64,000 nucleotides of DNA from contig NZ_JAFMNX010000002.1 of assembly GCF_018457165.1 (NCBI RefSeq), forward strand, positions 62,001 through 126,000, read 5' to 3'. A program made the position numbers and the translations under genes. Of this stretch, positions 49,036 to 57,007 are shown piece after piece (within the stretch, counting starts at the first letter, position 1; every line of letters starts with the position of its first letter). The notes beneath the pieces were generated by a model. That model had not been told where the DNA came from and did no database searches. It saw only the letters and a program-made list of their open reading frames with translations. The DNA is from Tianweitania aestuarii (GTDB lineage Bacteria; Pseudomonadota; Alphaproteobacteria; Rhizobiales; Rhizobiaceae).

Positions 49036-49485
49036 ATGCTGACCAAAAAAGGCAAGTATGGGCTGAAGGCGCTGATTTATCTGGCGCAGATGCCTGTCGG
49101 CCGGCTCGCTTTCGTCAACGACATCGCCGTCGCCAACAACATCCCGAAGAAGTTTCTGGAAGCCATTCTGGGCGAGCTGCGCAATGCCGGTTTTCTCCTC
49201 AGCCGCAAGGGCAAGGATGGCGGATACCGGCTGGCCAAGCCTGCCGCCGAGATCAAGATCGGCCATGTGATCCGCGTGCTCGATGGTCCGCTCGCTCCGA
49301 TCGCCTGCGCCAGCCGCACGCAATATCGGCGCTGCGACGATTGCGACGAGGTGACGTGCCAGGTCCGGCACATGATGCTGGAAGTGCGCCAGTCCATGTC
49401 CGATCTTCTCGACAATCGCAGCCTCGCGTCCATGCGCGATTCCGCCAATGACGACCTGCCCTGCATCATCAAGCTCGACGCCTGA
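49036..49485 (+). CDS. Rrf2 family transcriptional regulator with four cysteines
   Basis: 149 residues from ATG 49036. Winged helix N terminus (KKGKYGLKALIYLAQ, RKGKDGGYRLAKPA) followed by a cysteine cluster C91, C100, C103, C108. Rrf2 proteins of the IscR/NsrR/RirA kind use three cysteines for an Fe-S cluster; this spacing differs from RirA further along the window. It probably senses iron, redox state or NO, but the target is unknown. It lies at the right edge of the AT-rich cassette and has normal composition. Confidence 0.88.
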   Translation: MLTKKGKYGLKALIYLAQMPVGRLAFVNDIAVANNIPKKFLEAILGELRNAGFLLSRKGKDGGYRLAKPAAEIKIGHVIRVLDGPLAPIACASRTQYRRCDDCDEVTCQVRHMMLEVRQSMSDLLDNRSLASMRDSANDDLPCIIKLDA

Positions 49486-49536
49486 ACGATCGCGCCGAGA
49501 CTGACGGGAAAGCCCGTTTCAACCGAACGCCCACCC

Positions 49537-50709
49537 CTAAAGATCGAGCTTCGTCCAGGCACCGTTCTGCTGCGACGAGCGCACGCAGGCTTCCACGAAG
49601 GCGACACCTTCCACGCCATCCGTGATCGTCGGATAGATGACCTCCGCCGGAACCTGCGCGCCGAGACGTGCAGCCTTGATGGCGCGTGCTGCCTCCGCAT
49701 AGATCGTCGCAAAGCCCTCCAGATAGCCTTCGGGATGTCCCGCCGGAATGCGGCTGACGCGGGTGGCTGCAGGCATCGCGCCTGCACCGTTGCGGGTCAG
49801 CAGGCGCTTGGGCTCACCGAATGGTGTAAACCAGAGACCGTTCGGGTCGGGCTGGAACCACTCGATCCCGCCTTTGGTGCCATAGATCCGCAGCCGCAAC
49901 CCGTTTTCATTGCCGGGCGCCACCTGGCTCGCCCACAGCATGCCCTTGGCCGAAACACCGTTGCGCGGCTTGAAGCGCAGCATCACATGCGCGTTGTCGT
50001 CCAATGCCCGCCCGGGAACGAAGGCGTCGAGATCGGCTGCCAGCGCGTCAAGCTCCAGGCCCGACACGAAGCGCGCAAGGTTGAAGGCATGTGTGCCGAT
50101 GTCGCCCGTCGAACCGCCCGCACCCGATTGCGCCGGATCGGTGCGCCACACGGCACCCTTGGCGCCGGTGTCTTCCACCTTTTCCGTCAGCCAGTCCTGC
50201 GGATATTCCGCCTGCACGACCCGGATGTCGCCAAGCAAGCCATCGGCCACCATCTGCCGCGCTTGCCGGATCATCGGATAGCCCGTGTAGTTGTGGGTCA
50301 ACACGAACAGCTTGCCGGATTTCGCTGCGATCTCGGCCAGCGCCTTGGCGTCAGCCAGGTTCGACGTCACCGGCTTGTCGCAGATCACATGGATGCCGGC
50401 TTCCAGAAACGCCTTGGCGGCCGGAAAATGCAGATGGTTCGGCGTCACGATCGAGACCGCCTCGATCCCATCCGCCAGCGCACCCTCCACCTCAGCCATT
50501 TCCGCGAAGGACACGTAGGAGCGATCCTCGGCGATGCCCAGTTCGTTTGCCGATGCGCGCGCCCGCTCAGGATCAGACGACAGTGCACCCGCCACCAAAA
50601 CGTACTGCCCGTCGATCCGCGCTGCGATCCGATGCACGCCGCCGATAAAGGCGCCCTGCCCGCCGCCCACCATGCCCAGCCGGATCGGTCTGTTATCTGT
50701 GTCCGCCAT
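49537..50709 (-). CDS. Gfo/Idh/MocA family oxidoreductase
   Basis: 390 residues. N-terminal NAD(P) fold with GMVGGGQGAFIG, the DKP motif in VICDKPVTSNL that replaces the usual EKP, and a C-terminal substrate domain with the GTDIGTHAFNLARF-like stretch (SGAGGSTGDIGTHAF). Likely dehydrogenase of inositol or a sugar derivative. Three bases separate it from the isomerase gene upstream, so the two form an operon, a common arrangement in sugar or inositol catabolism. Confidence 0.92.
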   Translation of the reverse strand: MADTDNRPIRLGMVGGGQGAFIGGVHRIAARIDGQYVLVAGALSSDPERARASANELGIAEDRSYVSFAEMAEVEGALADGIEAVSIVTPNHLHFPAAKAFLEAGIHVICDKPVTSNLADAKALAEIAAKSGKLFVLTHNYTGYPMIRQARQMVADGLLGDIRVVQAEYPQDWLTEKVEDTGAKGAVWRTDPAQSGAGGSTGDIGTHAFNLARFVSGLELDALAADLDAFVPGRALDDNAHVMLRFKPRNGVSAKGMLWASQVAPGNENGLRLRIYGTKGGIEWFQPDPNGLWFTPFGEPKRLLTRNGAGAMPAATRVSRIPAGHPEGYLEGFATIYAEAARAIKAARLGAQVPAEVIYPTITDGVEGVAFVEACVRSSQQNGAWTKLDL

Positions 50710-50712
50710 AAC

Positions 50713-51771
50713 TCAGCCGATCCCCATCATCTTGCGCAACGCCGCGCGATCCGTGTTGCCGCCTGCGAAATCGTCGAACGCCTTATCTGTTACGCGGATG
50801 ATATGGTTCTCGATGAACGGCGCGCCTTCTGCAGCACCGTCTTCGGGGTGCTTTAAGCAGCATTCCCATTCCAGCACGGCCCACGAATCGTAGTCATACT
50901 GCGCGAGCTTGGAGAAGATGCTGGTGAAATCGACCTGCCCGTCGCCCAGCGAACGAAAGCGCCCGGCGCGGTTGATCCAAGGCTGATAACCCGAATACAC
51001 GCCCTGCCGTCCATCAGGATTGAACTCCGCATCCTTCACATGGAACGCCTTGATGCGCTCATGGTACAGGTCGATGAAAGCGAGATAATCGAGCTGCTGC
51101 AGCAGGAAATGCGACGGATCGTAGTTGATCGCGCAGCGCTCGTGACCAACGACCGCGTCCAGGAACATCTCGAACGTCGCGCCATCGAACACGTCTTCGC
51201 CCGGATGCAGTTCGAAGGCGACATCGACGCCATGCTCTTCATAAACATCGAAGATCGGCTTCCAGCGCCGCCCAAGCTCGCCAAACGCTTCCTCGATCAG
51301 CCCCTCCGGCCTCTGCGGCCAAGGATAAAGATAGGGAAAGGCCAGCGCACCGGTGAAGCCGACGACCGTGTCGAGCCCCAGATTGCGCGACGCCTTGGCC
51401 GCCAGATGCATCTGCTCCACCGCCCAGGCCTGACGCGCCTGGGGCTTGCCATGGACGTCTTGCGGCGCAAACGCGTCGAACTGCGCGTCATAGGCCGGAT
51501 GAACCGCCACCAGCTGCCCTTGGGTGTGAACGGAAAGCTCGGTGATCTCCACGCCGTTTTGCGCGCAGATGCCCTTCACCTCCTGGCAGTAATCGATCGA
51601 CTCGGCCGCCTTGCGCAGATCAAACAGCTTGCTTTCGCCCGACGGGATCTGCACGCCCTTGTAGCCGAGCCCGCCCGCCCATTTCGTGATTGCATCGAGC
51701 GAATTGAACGGCGCGGCATCTCCCACGAATTGCGCAAGAAAGATGCCCGGACCCTTCATCGTCTTCGGCAT
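50713..51771 (-). CDS. Sugar phosphate isomerase/epimerase family (AP endonuclease 2-like TIM barrel)
   Basis: 352 residues from ATG 51771, which has GGGAGGG upstream. Metal ligands are visible in FELHPGEDVF, INYDPSHF, FHVKDAEF and LEWECC. This is the IolE/IolI/xylose-isomerase-like fold. With the adjacent Gfo/Idh dehydrogenase it probably handles a sugar or cyclitol; no transport genes accompany it here, and the substrate is unknown. Confidence 0.9.
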   Translation of the reverse strand: MPKTMKGPGIFLAQFVGDAAPFNSLDAITKWAGGLGYKGVQIPSGESKLFDLRKAAESIDYCQEVKGICAQNGVEITELSVHTQGQLVAVHPAYDAQFDAFAPQDVHGKPQARQAWAVEQMHLAAKASRNLGLDTVVGFTGALAFPYLYPWPQRPEGLIEEAFGELGRRWKPIFDVYEEHGVDVAFELHPGEDVFDGATFEMFLDAVVGHERCAINYDPSHFLLQQLDYLAFIDLYHERIKAFHVKDAEFNPDGRQGVYSGYQPWINRAGRFRSLGDGQVDFTSIFSKLAQYDYDSWAVLEWECCLKHPEDGAAEGAPFIENHIIRVTDKAFDDFAGGNTDRAALRKMMGIG

Positions 51772-51959
51772 GGATACCCTCCCCATTTTCCGTTTCGTGC
51801 TGTTCACCGACTTAAACCGCAACGCTCATGCAAAGAAGCATGTTTTTCCCCATGCTCCAAAGAGGAACAGCTTTGCGCCAAATCGATCCTGCGCGCATGC
51901 CTCATGCTCGACACGAAGGAGCGCGAGGCATAGACGAAGCTCCTTTCAACGGTGTCGCC

Positions 51960-52610
51960 ATGCTGCCGATCGTTCTGCACAATTATTACCGCTCCTCGAC
52001 CTCCTACCGTGTTCGCATTGCGCTGGCGATGAAAGGCATGAGCTTTACCTATGTCGCGCGCCACATCCGCTCCGGCGGCAACCGCGTGCCGGATTATCTG
52101 GCGATGAACCCGCAGGGCCTCGTACCGACGATGGTCTGGCCCGATGGAAGCGTGCTCGGCCAGTCGCTGGCGATCATCGAATTCCTGGAGGAAATGCGCC
52201 CGACGCCGGCGCTGCTGCCGGCCGATCCCTTCGGCCGCGCCCGTGTTCGCATGCTGGCGCAGATGATCGCGAGCGATCTGCATCCGGTGAACAATTTCCG
52301 CATCCTCGACACCCTGCGCGAACGCTACAAGGCCGATGATGCCGATGTCGCCGACTGGTTCGCGTCCTGGGTGCGCGCCACCTTCGATCCGCTCGAAACG
52401 CTGCTCTCCACCAGCCCGGAAACCGGCACCTTCTGCCATGGCGACACGCCGGGTCTGGCTGATATCTGCCTCGTCGCGCAGGCGGTGAACAACCAGCGCT
52501 ATCAGATCGACATGGCCGCCTATCCCGTGATCACCCGCATCGTTGACGAATGCCTCAAGCTGCGGCCCTTCATCGACGCCCATCCGAGCAACCAGCCCGA
52601 CGCGGAATAG
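51960..52610 (+). CDS. maiA: Zeta-class glutathione S-transferase / maleylacetoacetate isomerase-like
   Basis: 216 residues from ATG 51960. The zeta signature SSTSYRVRIAL is present (the usual SSCS cysteine is Thr here), with NPQGLVPTM and QSLAIIEFLEE for glutathione binding. MaiA isomerises maleylacetoacetate in tyrosine breakdown. The Cys-to-Thr change leaves some doubt about the exact activity. Convergent with the phasin gene, six bases apart. Confidence 0.8.
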   Translation: MLPIVLHNYYRSSTSYRVRIALAMKGMSFTYVARHIRSGGNRVPDYLAMNPQGLVPTMVWPDGSVLGQSLAIIEFLEEMRPTPALLPADPFGRARVRMLAQMIASDLHPVNNFRILDTLRERYKADDADVADWFASWVRATFDPLETLLSTSPETGTFCHGDTPGLADICLVAQAVNNQRYQIDMAAYPVITRIVDECLKLRPFIDAHPSNQPDAE

Positions 52611-52616
52611 CGCTCG

Positions 52617-53075
52617 TCAGCTTTGTTCGGGCCTAGAGGATGAGCCCGGCCTCGGATCGAAGCCGTCCTGCAGCTCGTTCATCGCCAGTTTGATGCGGTC
52701 GCGCAGGATGTCGATCGACGCGGTGCCGGAGCGCTGCATCATCGTGCCGAGCTCACCCGCATTCTCCACCGCCGTTTCGAACGTGCGGCGCGCCAGATCC
52801 ACCTGGCTCGTCATCATCTCCTGCGGAGAACTCGGCAGCTTCATGCCGCGCGCGGTTTCGGTCGCCTGGCTGATCATGCTTTCGAGCATCTCGCGCTGGC
52901 GGGTCATCATCGCCGATGTCCCGTCCGCCGTGGCACGAGCCGATTGCTCCAGCGCCTCGAGGTTGCGGCGGTGATGCGCGATGATCCGTTCCACATCGAG
53001 ATTGGGAATGGGAAGCGTTTGTCCCAGCCGCTTGAACAGATCAATGATCGAATCGGAATTGGATTGCTGCGCCAT
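52617..53075 (-). CDS. Phasin family protein (TIGR01841-like)
   Basis: 152 residues, almost entirely amphipathic helix. The opening LPIPNLDVERIIAHHRRNLEAL and the RQREMLES stretch match the TIGR01841 phasin pattern. Phasins coat polyhydroxyalkanoate granules, though some act as general chaperone-like surface proteins. No PHA synthase gene is in the window. The C-terminal tail is disordered (Pro/Ser). Confidence 0.78.
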   Translation of the reverse strand: MAQQSNSDSIIDLFKRLGQTLPIPNLDVERIIAHHRRNLEALEQSARATADGTSAMMTRQREMLESMISQATETARGMKLPSSPQEMMTSQVDLARRTFETAVENAGELGTMMQRSGTASIDILRDRIKLAMNELQDGFDPRPGSSSRPEQS

Positions 53076-53144
53076 GGTCTCCTCCCGTGTGATCCGGCTT
53101 GATGTAGGCTAGCCTAAGCCGCGCCTGCGCAAAACCCAAGCCGG

Positions 53145-54425
53145 TCAGCTCAGAAACAGAACGTCGATCGTGTGCAGCGCGATGCCCGCCAATCCGCCGA
53201 TCGCCATGCCGTTGAAGCGGATATATTGCAGGTCGCGGCCGATATTGAGCTCGATCACCTGCGTCAACTGGCCGAGATCCCAGCTGCGAACCTGCTCGGA
53301 AATGAAGCTTGAAACGCCGCTCTTCTGGCTTTCCACGAAGGAGGAAAGCGCCACCACGAAGCCCTCGTTCATGTCGCGGCGGATATTGGCGTCATCGGCA
53401 AGGCTGCGGCCCACTTCCACGAAGATGCCGGTCAGATGCGTGCGCAGCATGGATTCGGCCGCACCCACGTCGCGATCGATGAAACCGCGCACTTCCTTCC
53501 AGAGCCCGTCGGCCAATGTCGCCAATTCCGGCCGCGCCAGAAGGTTGCGCTTCAGCTCCTCCGCCCGGTCGCGATATTCCGGGGAATGGCGCAGATTGTC
53601 GATGAAGCGCGCGACGAAGCGATCGAATTCGTGGCGCATCGGATGATCGTCATCGGCCTTGATGTCTTCGATCAGGCTGGCACCCGAATGCAGGATCTTC
53701 TTCAGGAGATAGGCATCGGCGCGGAAGAAGTTGGCGAGCGTCGGCAGCTCCTTGCGGATCCGGTCGCGCAAGGCATCCTGCGCGTCTTCGTCCGTCAGAA
53801 AACCGCCGAGCAGCCCGATCATCTCGTCGAACAACCGTTGATGCCGGCGCTCATGTGTGAACGTCGCCAGCAGATCGGCGGCGATCGGCGCCACGTCGAT
53901 CTTTTCGAGCTGGTCAGTGACGCGCTTGAGAAGAAAGCCGCGCAACCCGGTATTCTCCATCGCCGCCAGCATCTTCGGCATCAGCCGGGCAACAAAGATC
54001 GAAAGTCCCTCGGAGCGCTTCTCGTCGGCCAGCCAGTCCGCCACCAGCGCCGCGAAATCGACCTGCTGCAGCTTCTTGCGCACCGGTTCCGGCGCCAGGA
54101 AGTTGCTTTCGATGAAGCTGCCGAGATTGTCGGCGATGCGGGTCTGGTTCGATGGAATGATCGCCGTATGCGGGATCGGCAAGCCCAGCGGGTGGCGAAA
54201 CAGCGCGACAACCGCATACCAGTCAGCCAAGCCGCCGATGGCGGCCGCTTCCGCAAACGCGCCGATAAAGCCGATCACCGGCGACACATCGGCATAGATG
54301 CGGCACAGCACGAATACGAGTACGCACAGCGCTAGTGCTGCTGTCGCCAACGCCTTCACGCGCCGCAGGGCACGCGCTTTTTTGACGTCGCTTTGTGTGG
54401 GAAAGGAAGGAGCGTTTGAAACCAT
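53145..54425 (-). CDS. DUF445 domain membrane protein
   Basis: 426 residues from ATG 54425 (an upstream ATG at 54470 lacks a ribosome site). An N-terminal membrane helix, then the conserved GFIGAFAEAAAIGGLADWYAVVALFRHPLG, a long helical middle, and a C-terminal hydrophobic end (NGMAIGGLAGIALHTIDVL). This is the YjiN/DUF445 layout; the function is unknown. Last residues probably anchor the protein back in the membrane. Confidence 0.9.
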   Translation of the reverse strand: MVSNAPSFPTQSDVKKARALRRVKALATAALALCVLVFVLCRIYADVSPVIGFIGAFAEAAAIGGLADWYAVVALFRHPLGLPIPHTAIIPSNQTRIADNLGSFIESNFLAPEPVRKKLQQVDFAALVADWLADEKRSEGLSIFVARLMPKMLAAMENTGLRGFLLKRVTDQLEKIDVAPIAADLLATFTHERRHQRLFDEMIGLLGGFLTDEDAQDALRDRIRKELPTLANFFRADAYLLKKILHSGASLIEDIKADDDHPMRHEFDRFVARFIDNLRHSPEYRDRAEELKRNLLARPELATLADGLWKEVRGFIDRDVGAAESMLRTHLTGIFVEVGRSLADDANIRRDMNEGFVVALSSFVESQKSGVSSFISEQVRSWDLGQLTQVIELNIGRDLQYIRFNGMAIGGLAGIALHTIDVLFLS

Positions 54426-54510
54426 CAAGCCGCTCGCTCTTGGTTGTTCATGCCGGTCATCCCTAGCCATGTAGGATGACAAAGGTTTCGAACCAGCCGT
54501 TACCCGTCAC

Positions 54511-55071
54511 TCAGGCCGATTGCCGCGCGATCCGATCGTTGAACTGGCTCGCAAGCACGATCGGCATCGTGCCCTCTTCAACCGGCGCCAGAATCACCGT
54601 GCCGGTGGTTTCGCCATCCATGAAGCGCAGCGTCGCGCCGAACGAGCGCGCCAGCCGCCGCATGGCGACATTGCCGGGGTGAGTCGTCACCTTCAGCTGA
54701 AGATAGCCGAGCGCCTGGGCATGACCGATGATGCGGCGAAACAACCGCCGGCCGATGCCATGATGCTGCAAGCTGCGCTCGACACTGAAGGCGATCTCGG
54801 CTGTCGGGATGTCGAATTCCGGCCGCTCGTGGAGTTCGGCCGCACCCAGAACCTGATCGTCTTCCACATAGGCGACAACGGTTGCGCCATCGCGAAAACA
54901 GCGATCCGCATAGGCGGCAACGAAACCGTCCGATGTGCCGCCATTGAAGCGATCGTGCCGGCTTTCGGCGTCCAATCGCAGCAGATGCTCCTTGAACCGG
55001 CATCGATCCGACGGACGCAACTGGCGGATTGCCCCTGCAAGGGTTGGCAACTCAGTTGAGGCAGAAGTCAT
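54511..55071 (-). CDS. GNAT family N-acetyltransferase
   Basis: 186 residues from ATG 55071 with GGAG upstream. AcCoA-binding SLQHHGIGRRLFRRII and THPGNVAMRRLARSFGA are clear. The RFNGG context near the N terminus is found in acetyltransferases linked to protein-acetylation (Pat-like) domains. Divergent from rirA; an ICE box lies about 98 bases upstream of its start, so iron control of this gene is possible. Confidence 0.85.
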   Translation of the reverse strand: MTSASTELPTLAGAIRQLRPSDRCRFKEHLLRLDAESRHDRFNGGTSDGFVAAYADRCFRDGATVVAYVEDDQVLGAAELHERPEFDIPTAEIAFSVERSLQHHGIGRRLFRRIIGHAQALGYLQLKVTTHPGNVAMRRLARSFGATLRFMDGETTGTVILAPVEEGTMPIVLASQFNDRIARQSA

Positions 55072-55168
55072 GTCAGCTCCAAAGGGGTCCTCCCCGAGCG
55101 ATGGCCCGACACCCCACATATTGTGCAACGCAGCATGATCCGCAAGCAGACAGCTGGTCGCACTTTTC

Positions 55169-55185
55169 TCTGGAATAATTCTAAA
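55169..55185 (+). promoter_or_regulatory. Predicted ICE box (Irr operator) upstream of rirA
   Basis: TCTGGAATAATTCTAAA agrees at 16 of 17 positions with the rhizobial iron control element as I recall it (TTTRGAAYNRTTCYAAA). It lies 40 bases before the rirA start and overlaps the expected promoter. Irr binds ICE boxes when iron is scarce, so repression of rirA under iron limitation would be expected. Confidence 0.72.
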
Positions 55186-55225
55186 CAAGCTTCCATAATA
55201 GGGTCATACGAAGCGGGAACGTCCG

Positions 55226-55705
55226 ATGCGTCTGACACGACAAACCAATTACGCGATCCGGATCCTGATGTACTGCGCAGCCAATGATGGCCGCCTCAGC
55301 CGCATCCCCGAGATCGCTGCTTCTTACAATGTTTCCGAGCTGTTTCTGTTCAAAATTCTTCAGCCGCTCGTGGAGCACGGTTTCATCACGACGGTTCGCG
55401 GGCGCAATGGCGGCGTGAAGCTGGCAAAGCCTGCAACCGACATCACCTTGTTCGATGTGGTGCGTGTCACGGAGGAAGGCTTCTCCATGGCGGAATGTTT
55501 CGATGCCGATTCGGATTGCCCGCTGATCGACAGCTGCGGCCTCAATGCCTCGCTGCGCAAGGCGCTGAACGCCTTCTTCGAGGTGCTGGCCGGCGTGTCG
55601 ATCGCTAGCCTCACCACACCGGAAAGCGACATCCATCGCCGCCTCGGTCTGCCGGAACTCGGAACCGGCCCGGCAGCGATCACCGAGCTTAGACAGGCCA
55701 GCTGA
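55226..55705 (+). CDS. rirA: Iron-responsive regulator RirA (Rrf2 family)
   Basis: 159 residues. MRLTRQTNYAIRILMYCAAN and LSRIPEIAASYNVSELFLFKILQPL are RirA signatures. The Fe-S ligands C91, C98 and C104 are in place. RirA replaces Fur as the global iron repressor in many rhizobia: with its cluster intact it represses iron and heme uptake genes at IRO boxes. Its neighbours (ICE box, hemP, heme monooxygenase) fit this role. Confidence 0.93.
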   Translation: MRLTRQTNYAIRILMYCAANDGRLSRIPEIAASYNVSELFLFKILQPLVEHGFITTVRGRNGGVKLAKPATDITLFDVVRVTEEGFSMAECFDADSDCPLIDSCGLNASLRKALNAFFEVLAGVSIASLTTPESDIHRRLGLPELGTGPAAITELRQAS

Positions 55706-55728
55706 TCGTTCGCCGCCCCTCGGACAAA

Positions 55729-55761
55729 CAAAAACCGCGCTGACCACCAGCGCGGTTTTTT
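55729..55761. terminator. Terminator between rirA and hemP
   Basis: AACCGCGCT/AGCGCGGTT stem, with AAAAA before and TTTTTT after, ends rirA and can also serve the convergent hemP transcript. Confidence 0.9.
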
Positions 55762-55783
55762 CGTTTCGAAGGCCTGTTGAACC

Positions 55784-55996
55784 CTACTTGTTGAGGATCA
55801 GCTTGCCCTGTCGGGTGATCTTCAAGCGGTAAAGCGAGCCGCGATGCTCGATCCCGATTTCCGTTTCGCCATGAAAAAGGCTGTCGCTTGCCAGCGTGCG
55901 CACGGACCGCAGAACCTGTTGCCGATGCTCCACGGGGATCATGGAGATCGTGCGTGCCTGGGGCCGGAAGTCCATGCGGGTTGCGGTAATCGACAT
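55784..55996 (-). CDS. hemP: Hemin uptake protein HemP/HmuP
   Basis: 70 residues. The C-terminal half holds the HemP signature ([22 protein letters not shown] pattern, a small beta-rich domain). In Bradyrhizobium and Sinorhizobium, HmuP is a coactivator of heme-uptake genes acting with Irr at the outer-membrane receptor promoter. AAGGAGAG precedes the ATG. An IRO box lies about 50 bases upstream. No hmuRSTUV genes are present in the window, so the gene stands apart from its usual operon. Confidence 0.88.
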   Translation of the reverse strand: MSITATRMDFRPQARTISMIPVEHRQQVLRSVRTLASDSLFHGETEIGIEHRGSLYRLKITRQGKLILNK

Positions 55997-56044
55997 CGCT
56001 CTCTCCTTCGTGTCGAGGCGGCAGGACGTCCCGCCGCAATTACT

Positions 56045-56059
56045 TGACTACGATTATCA
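56045..56059. promoter_or_regulatory. Predicted IRO box (RirA operator) between hemP and a divergent gene
   Basis: TGACTACGATTATCA has the exact TGA-N9-TCA form of the iron-responsive operator described in Rhizobium. It is 49 bases upstream of hemP and 65 bases upstream of the divergent secreted-protein gene, placed to control both. Because the motif is short, chance occurrence is possible; position gives it weight. Confidence 0.62.
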
Positions 56060-56123
56060 GGTTTAAAACGACACGCAAGACCTGTATGGTTTGCGCAGAT
56101 CGAAACATGTGAGGATGATCGGA

Positions 56124-56561
56124 ATGAGAGTGGGGACAATCATCGCGGCTGCAACAACGAGCACGCTGATGATGCTGGCTTGCGTGAACAGCGGATGGGC
56201 GCAAACGGCGCCTTCCTTTTCACTGGAGCTGAACGGTCTGGAAAAATCCGACAATGGCTGCCGGCTGACCTTCGTGGTCAATAATGGCTTCGCGAACACA
56301 CTGAACCGCGCGGCCTTCGAGATCGCGATGTTCAACAGCCAGGGCGCGGTGGACCGTCTGACCGTGCTTGAGTTCAAGGAGCTGCCGGCCAGCAAGACCA
56401 AGGTCACGCGCTTCAATCTGGCCGGTGCCGATTGCGCTCAGATCGGCCGCATTCTGGTCAACGAAGTCACCGATTGTACCGGCGAAGGCATAAACACCGC
56501 CACGTGCCGCGCCGCGCTGAAGACCAAATCCCGCGCCGGCGCGGTTCAGTTCGGCCTTTGA
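56124..56561 (+). CDS. Secreted hypothetical protein near the iron module
   Basis: 145 residues from ATG 56124 (GAGG nine bases upstream). Signal peptide ending near GWAQ. The mature part looks like a single small beta domain with three cysteine-rich points (GCRLTF, ADCAQI, TDCTGEG and TCRAAL). No family name is recognised. It probably shares the IRO-controlled promoter and is followed 20 bases later by the heme monooxygenase gene, which suggests an iron- or heme-related periplasmic role. Confidence 0.75.
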   Translation: MRVGTIIAAATTSTLMMLACVNSGWAQTAPSFSLELNGLEKSDNGCRLTFVVNNGFANTLNRAAFEIAMFNSQGAVDRLTVLEFKELPASKTKVTRFNLAGADCAQIGRILVNEVTDCTGEGINTATCRAALKTKSRAGAVQFGL

Positions 56562-56581
56562 GATCGGAAGGATAAACGACG

Positions 56582-56896
56582 ATGTATGTAGCGATGAACC
56601 GGTTCAAGGTGGTTTCAGGATCCGAAGCGGAGTTCGAGGCCGTGTGGAAGAACCGCGATTCCAAGCTGAACGAGATGGAAGGCTTCAAGACCTTCCACCT
56701 CCTGCGCGGCCCGGTCAACGAGCAGGAAGGCTACACGCTTTACGCCTCGCACACGATCTGGGAAAGCGAAGACGCCTTTCGCGCCTGGACCCGTTCGGAA
56801 CACTTTCGCGCGTCTCACCGCAACACCGGCACGTCCAAGCCGACCTATATGGGCCACCCGCAGTTCGAGGGCTTCACCCCGGTTGAAGGCGCCTGA
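56582..56896 (+). CDS. Heme-degrading monooxygenase-like protein (ABM superfamily, HmuQ/IsdG type)
   Basis: 104 residues, the size of IsdG/HmuQ proteins. MNRFKVVSGSEAEFEAVWKNRDS and the SHTIWESEDAFRAWTRSEHFRASH segment follow the HmuQ pattern, with a histidine in the place expected to bind heme. These enzymes open the heme ring to release iron in the cytoplasm. Co-directional with the secreted protein gene and near rirA and hemP, so iron-regulated expression is likely. Confidence 0.82.
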   Translation: MYVAMNRFKVVSGSEAEFEAVWKNRDSKLNEMEGFKTFHLLRGPVNEQEGYTLYASHTIWESEDAFRAWTRSEHFRASHRNTGTSKPTYMGHPQFEGFTPVEGA

Positions 56897-56924
56897 ACTC
56901 CACCGTTGAAACGCACGACACAAC

Positions 56925-56957
56925 GAAAAACGCCCGCATGACCTGCGGGCGTTTTGG
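56925..56957. terminator. Bidirectional terminator between heme monooxygenase gene and putA
   Basis: AACGCCCGCA/TGCGGGCGTT stem flanked by AAAA and TTTT, 29 bases after the heme monooxygenase stop, placed to end both converging transcripts. Confidence 0.88.
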
Positions 56958-57007
56958 TGTCGGTCATCCCGCCCCAGCCGATCGCCTCGGCTGGCGATGG
57001 TAAAGCC

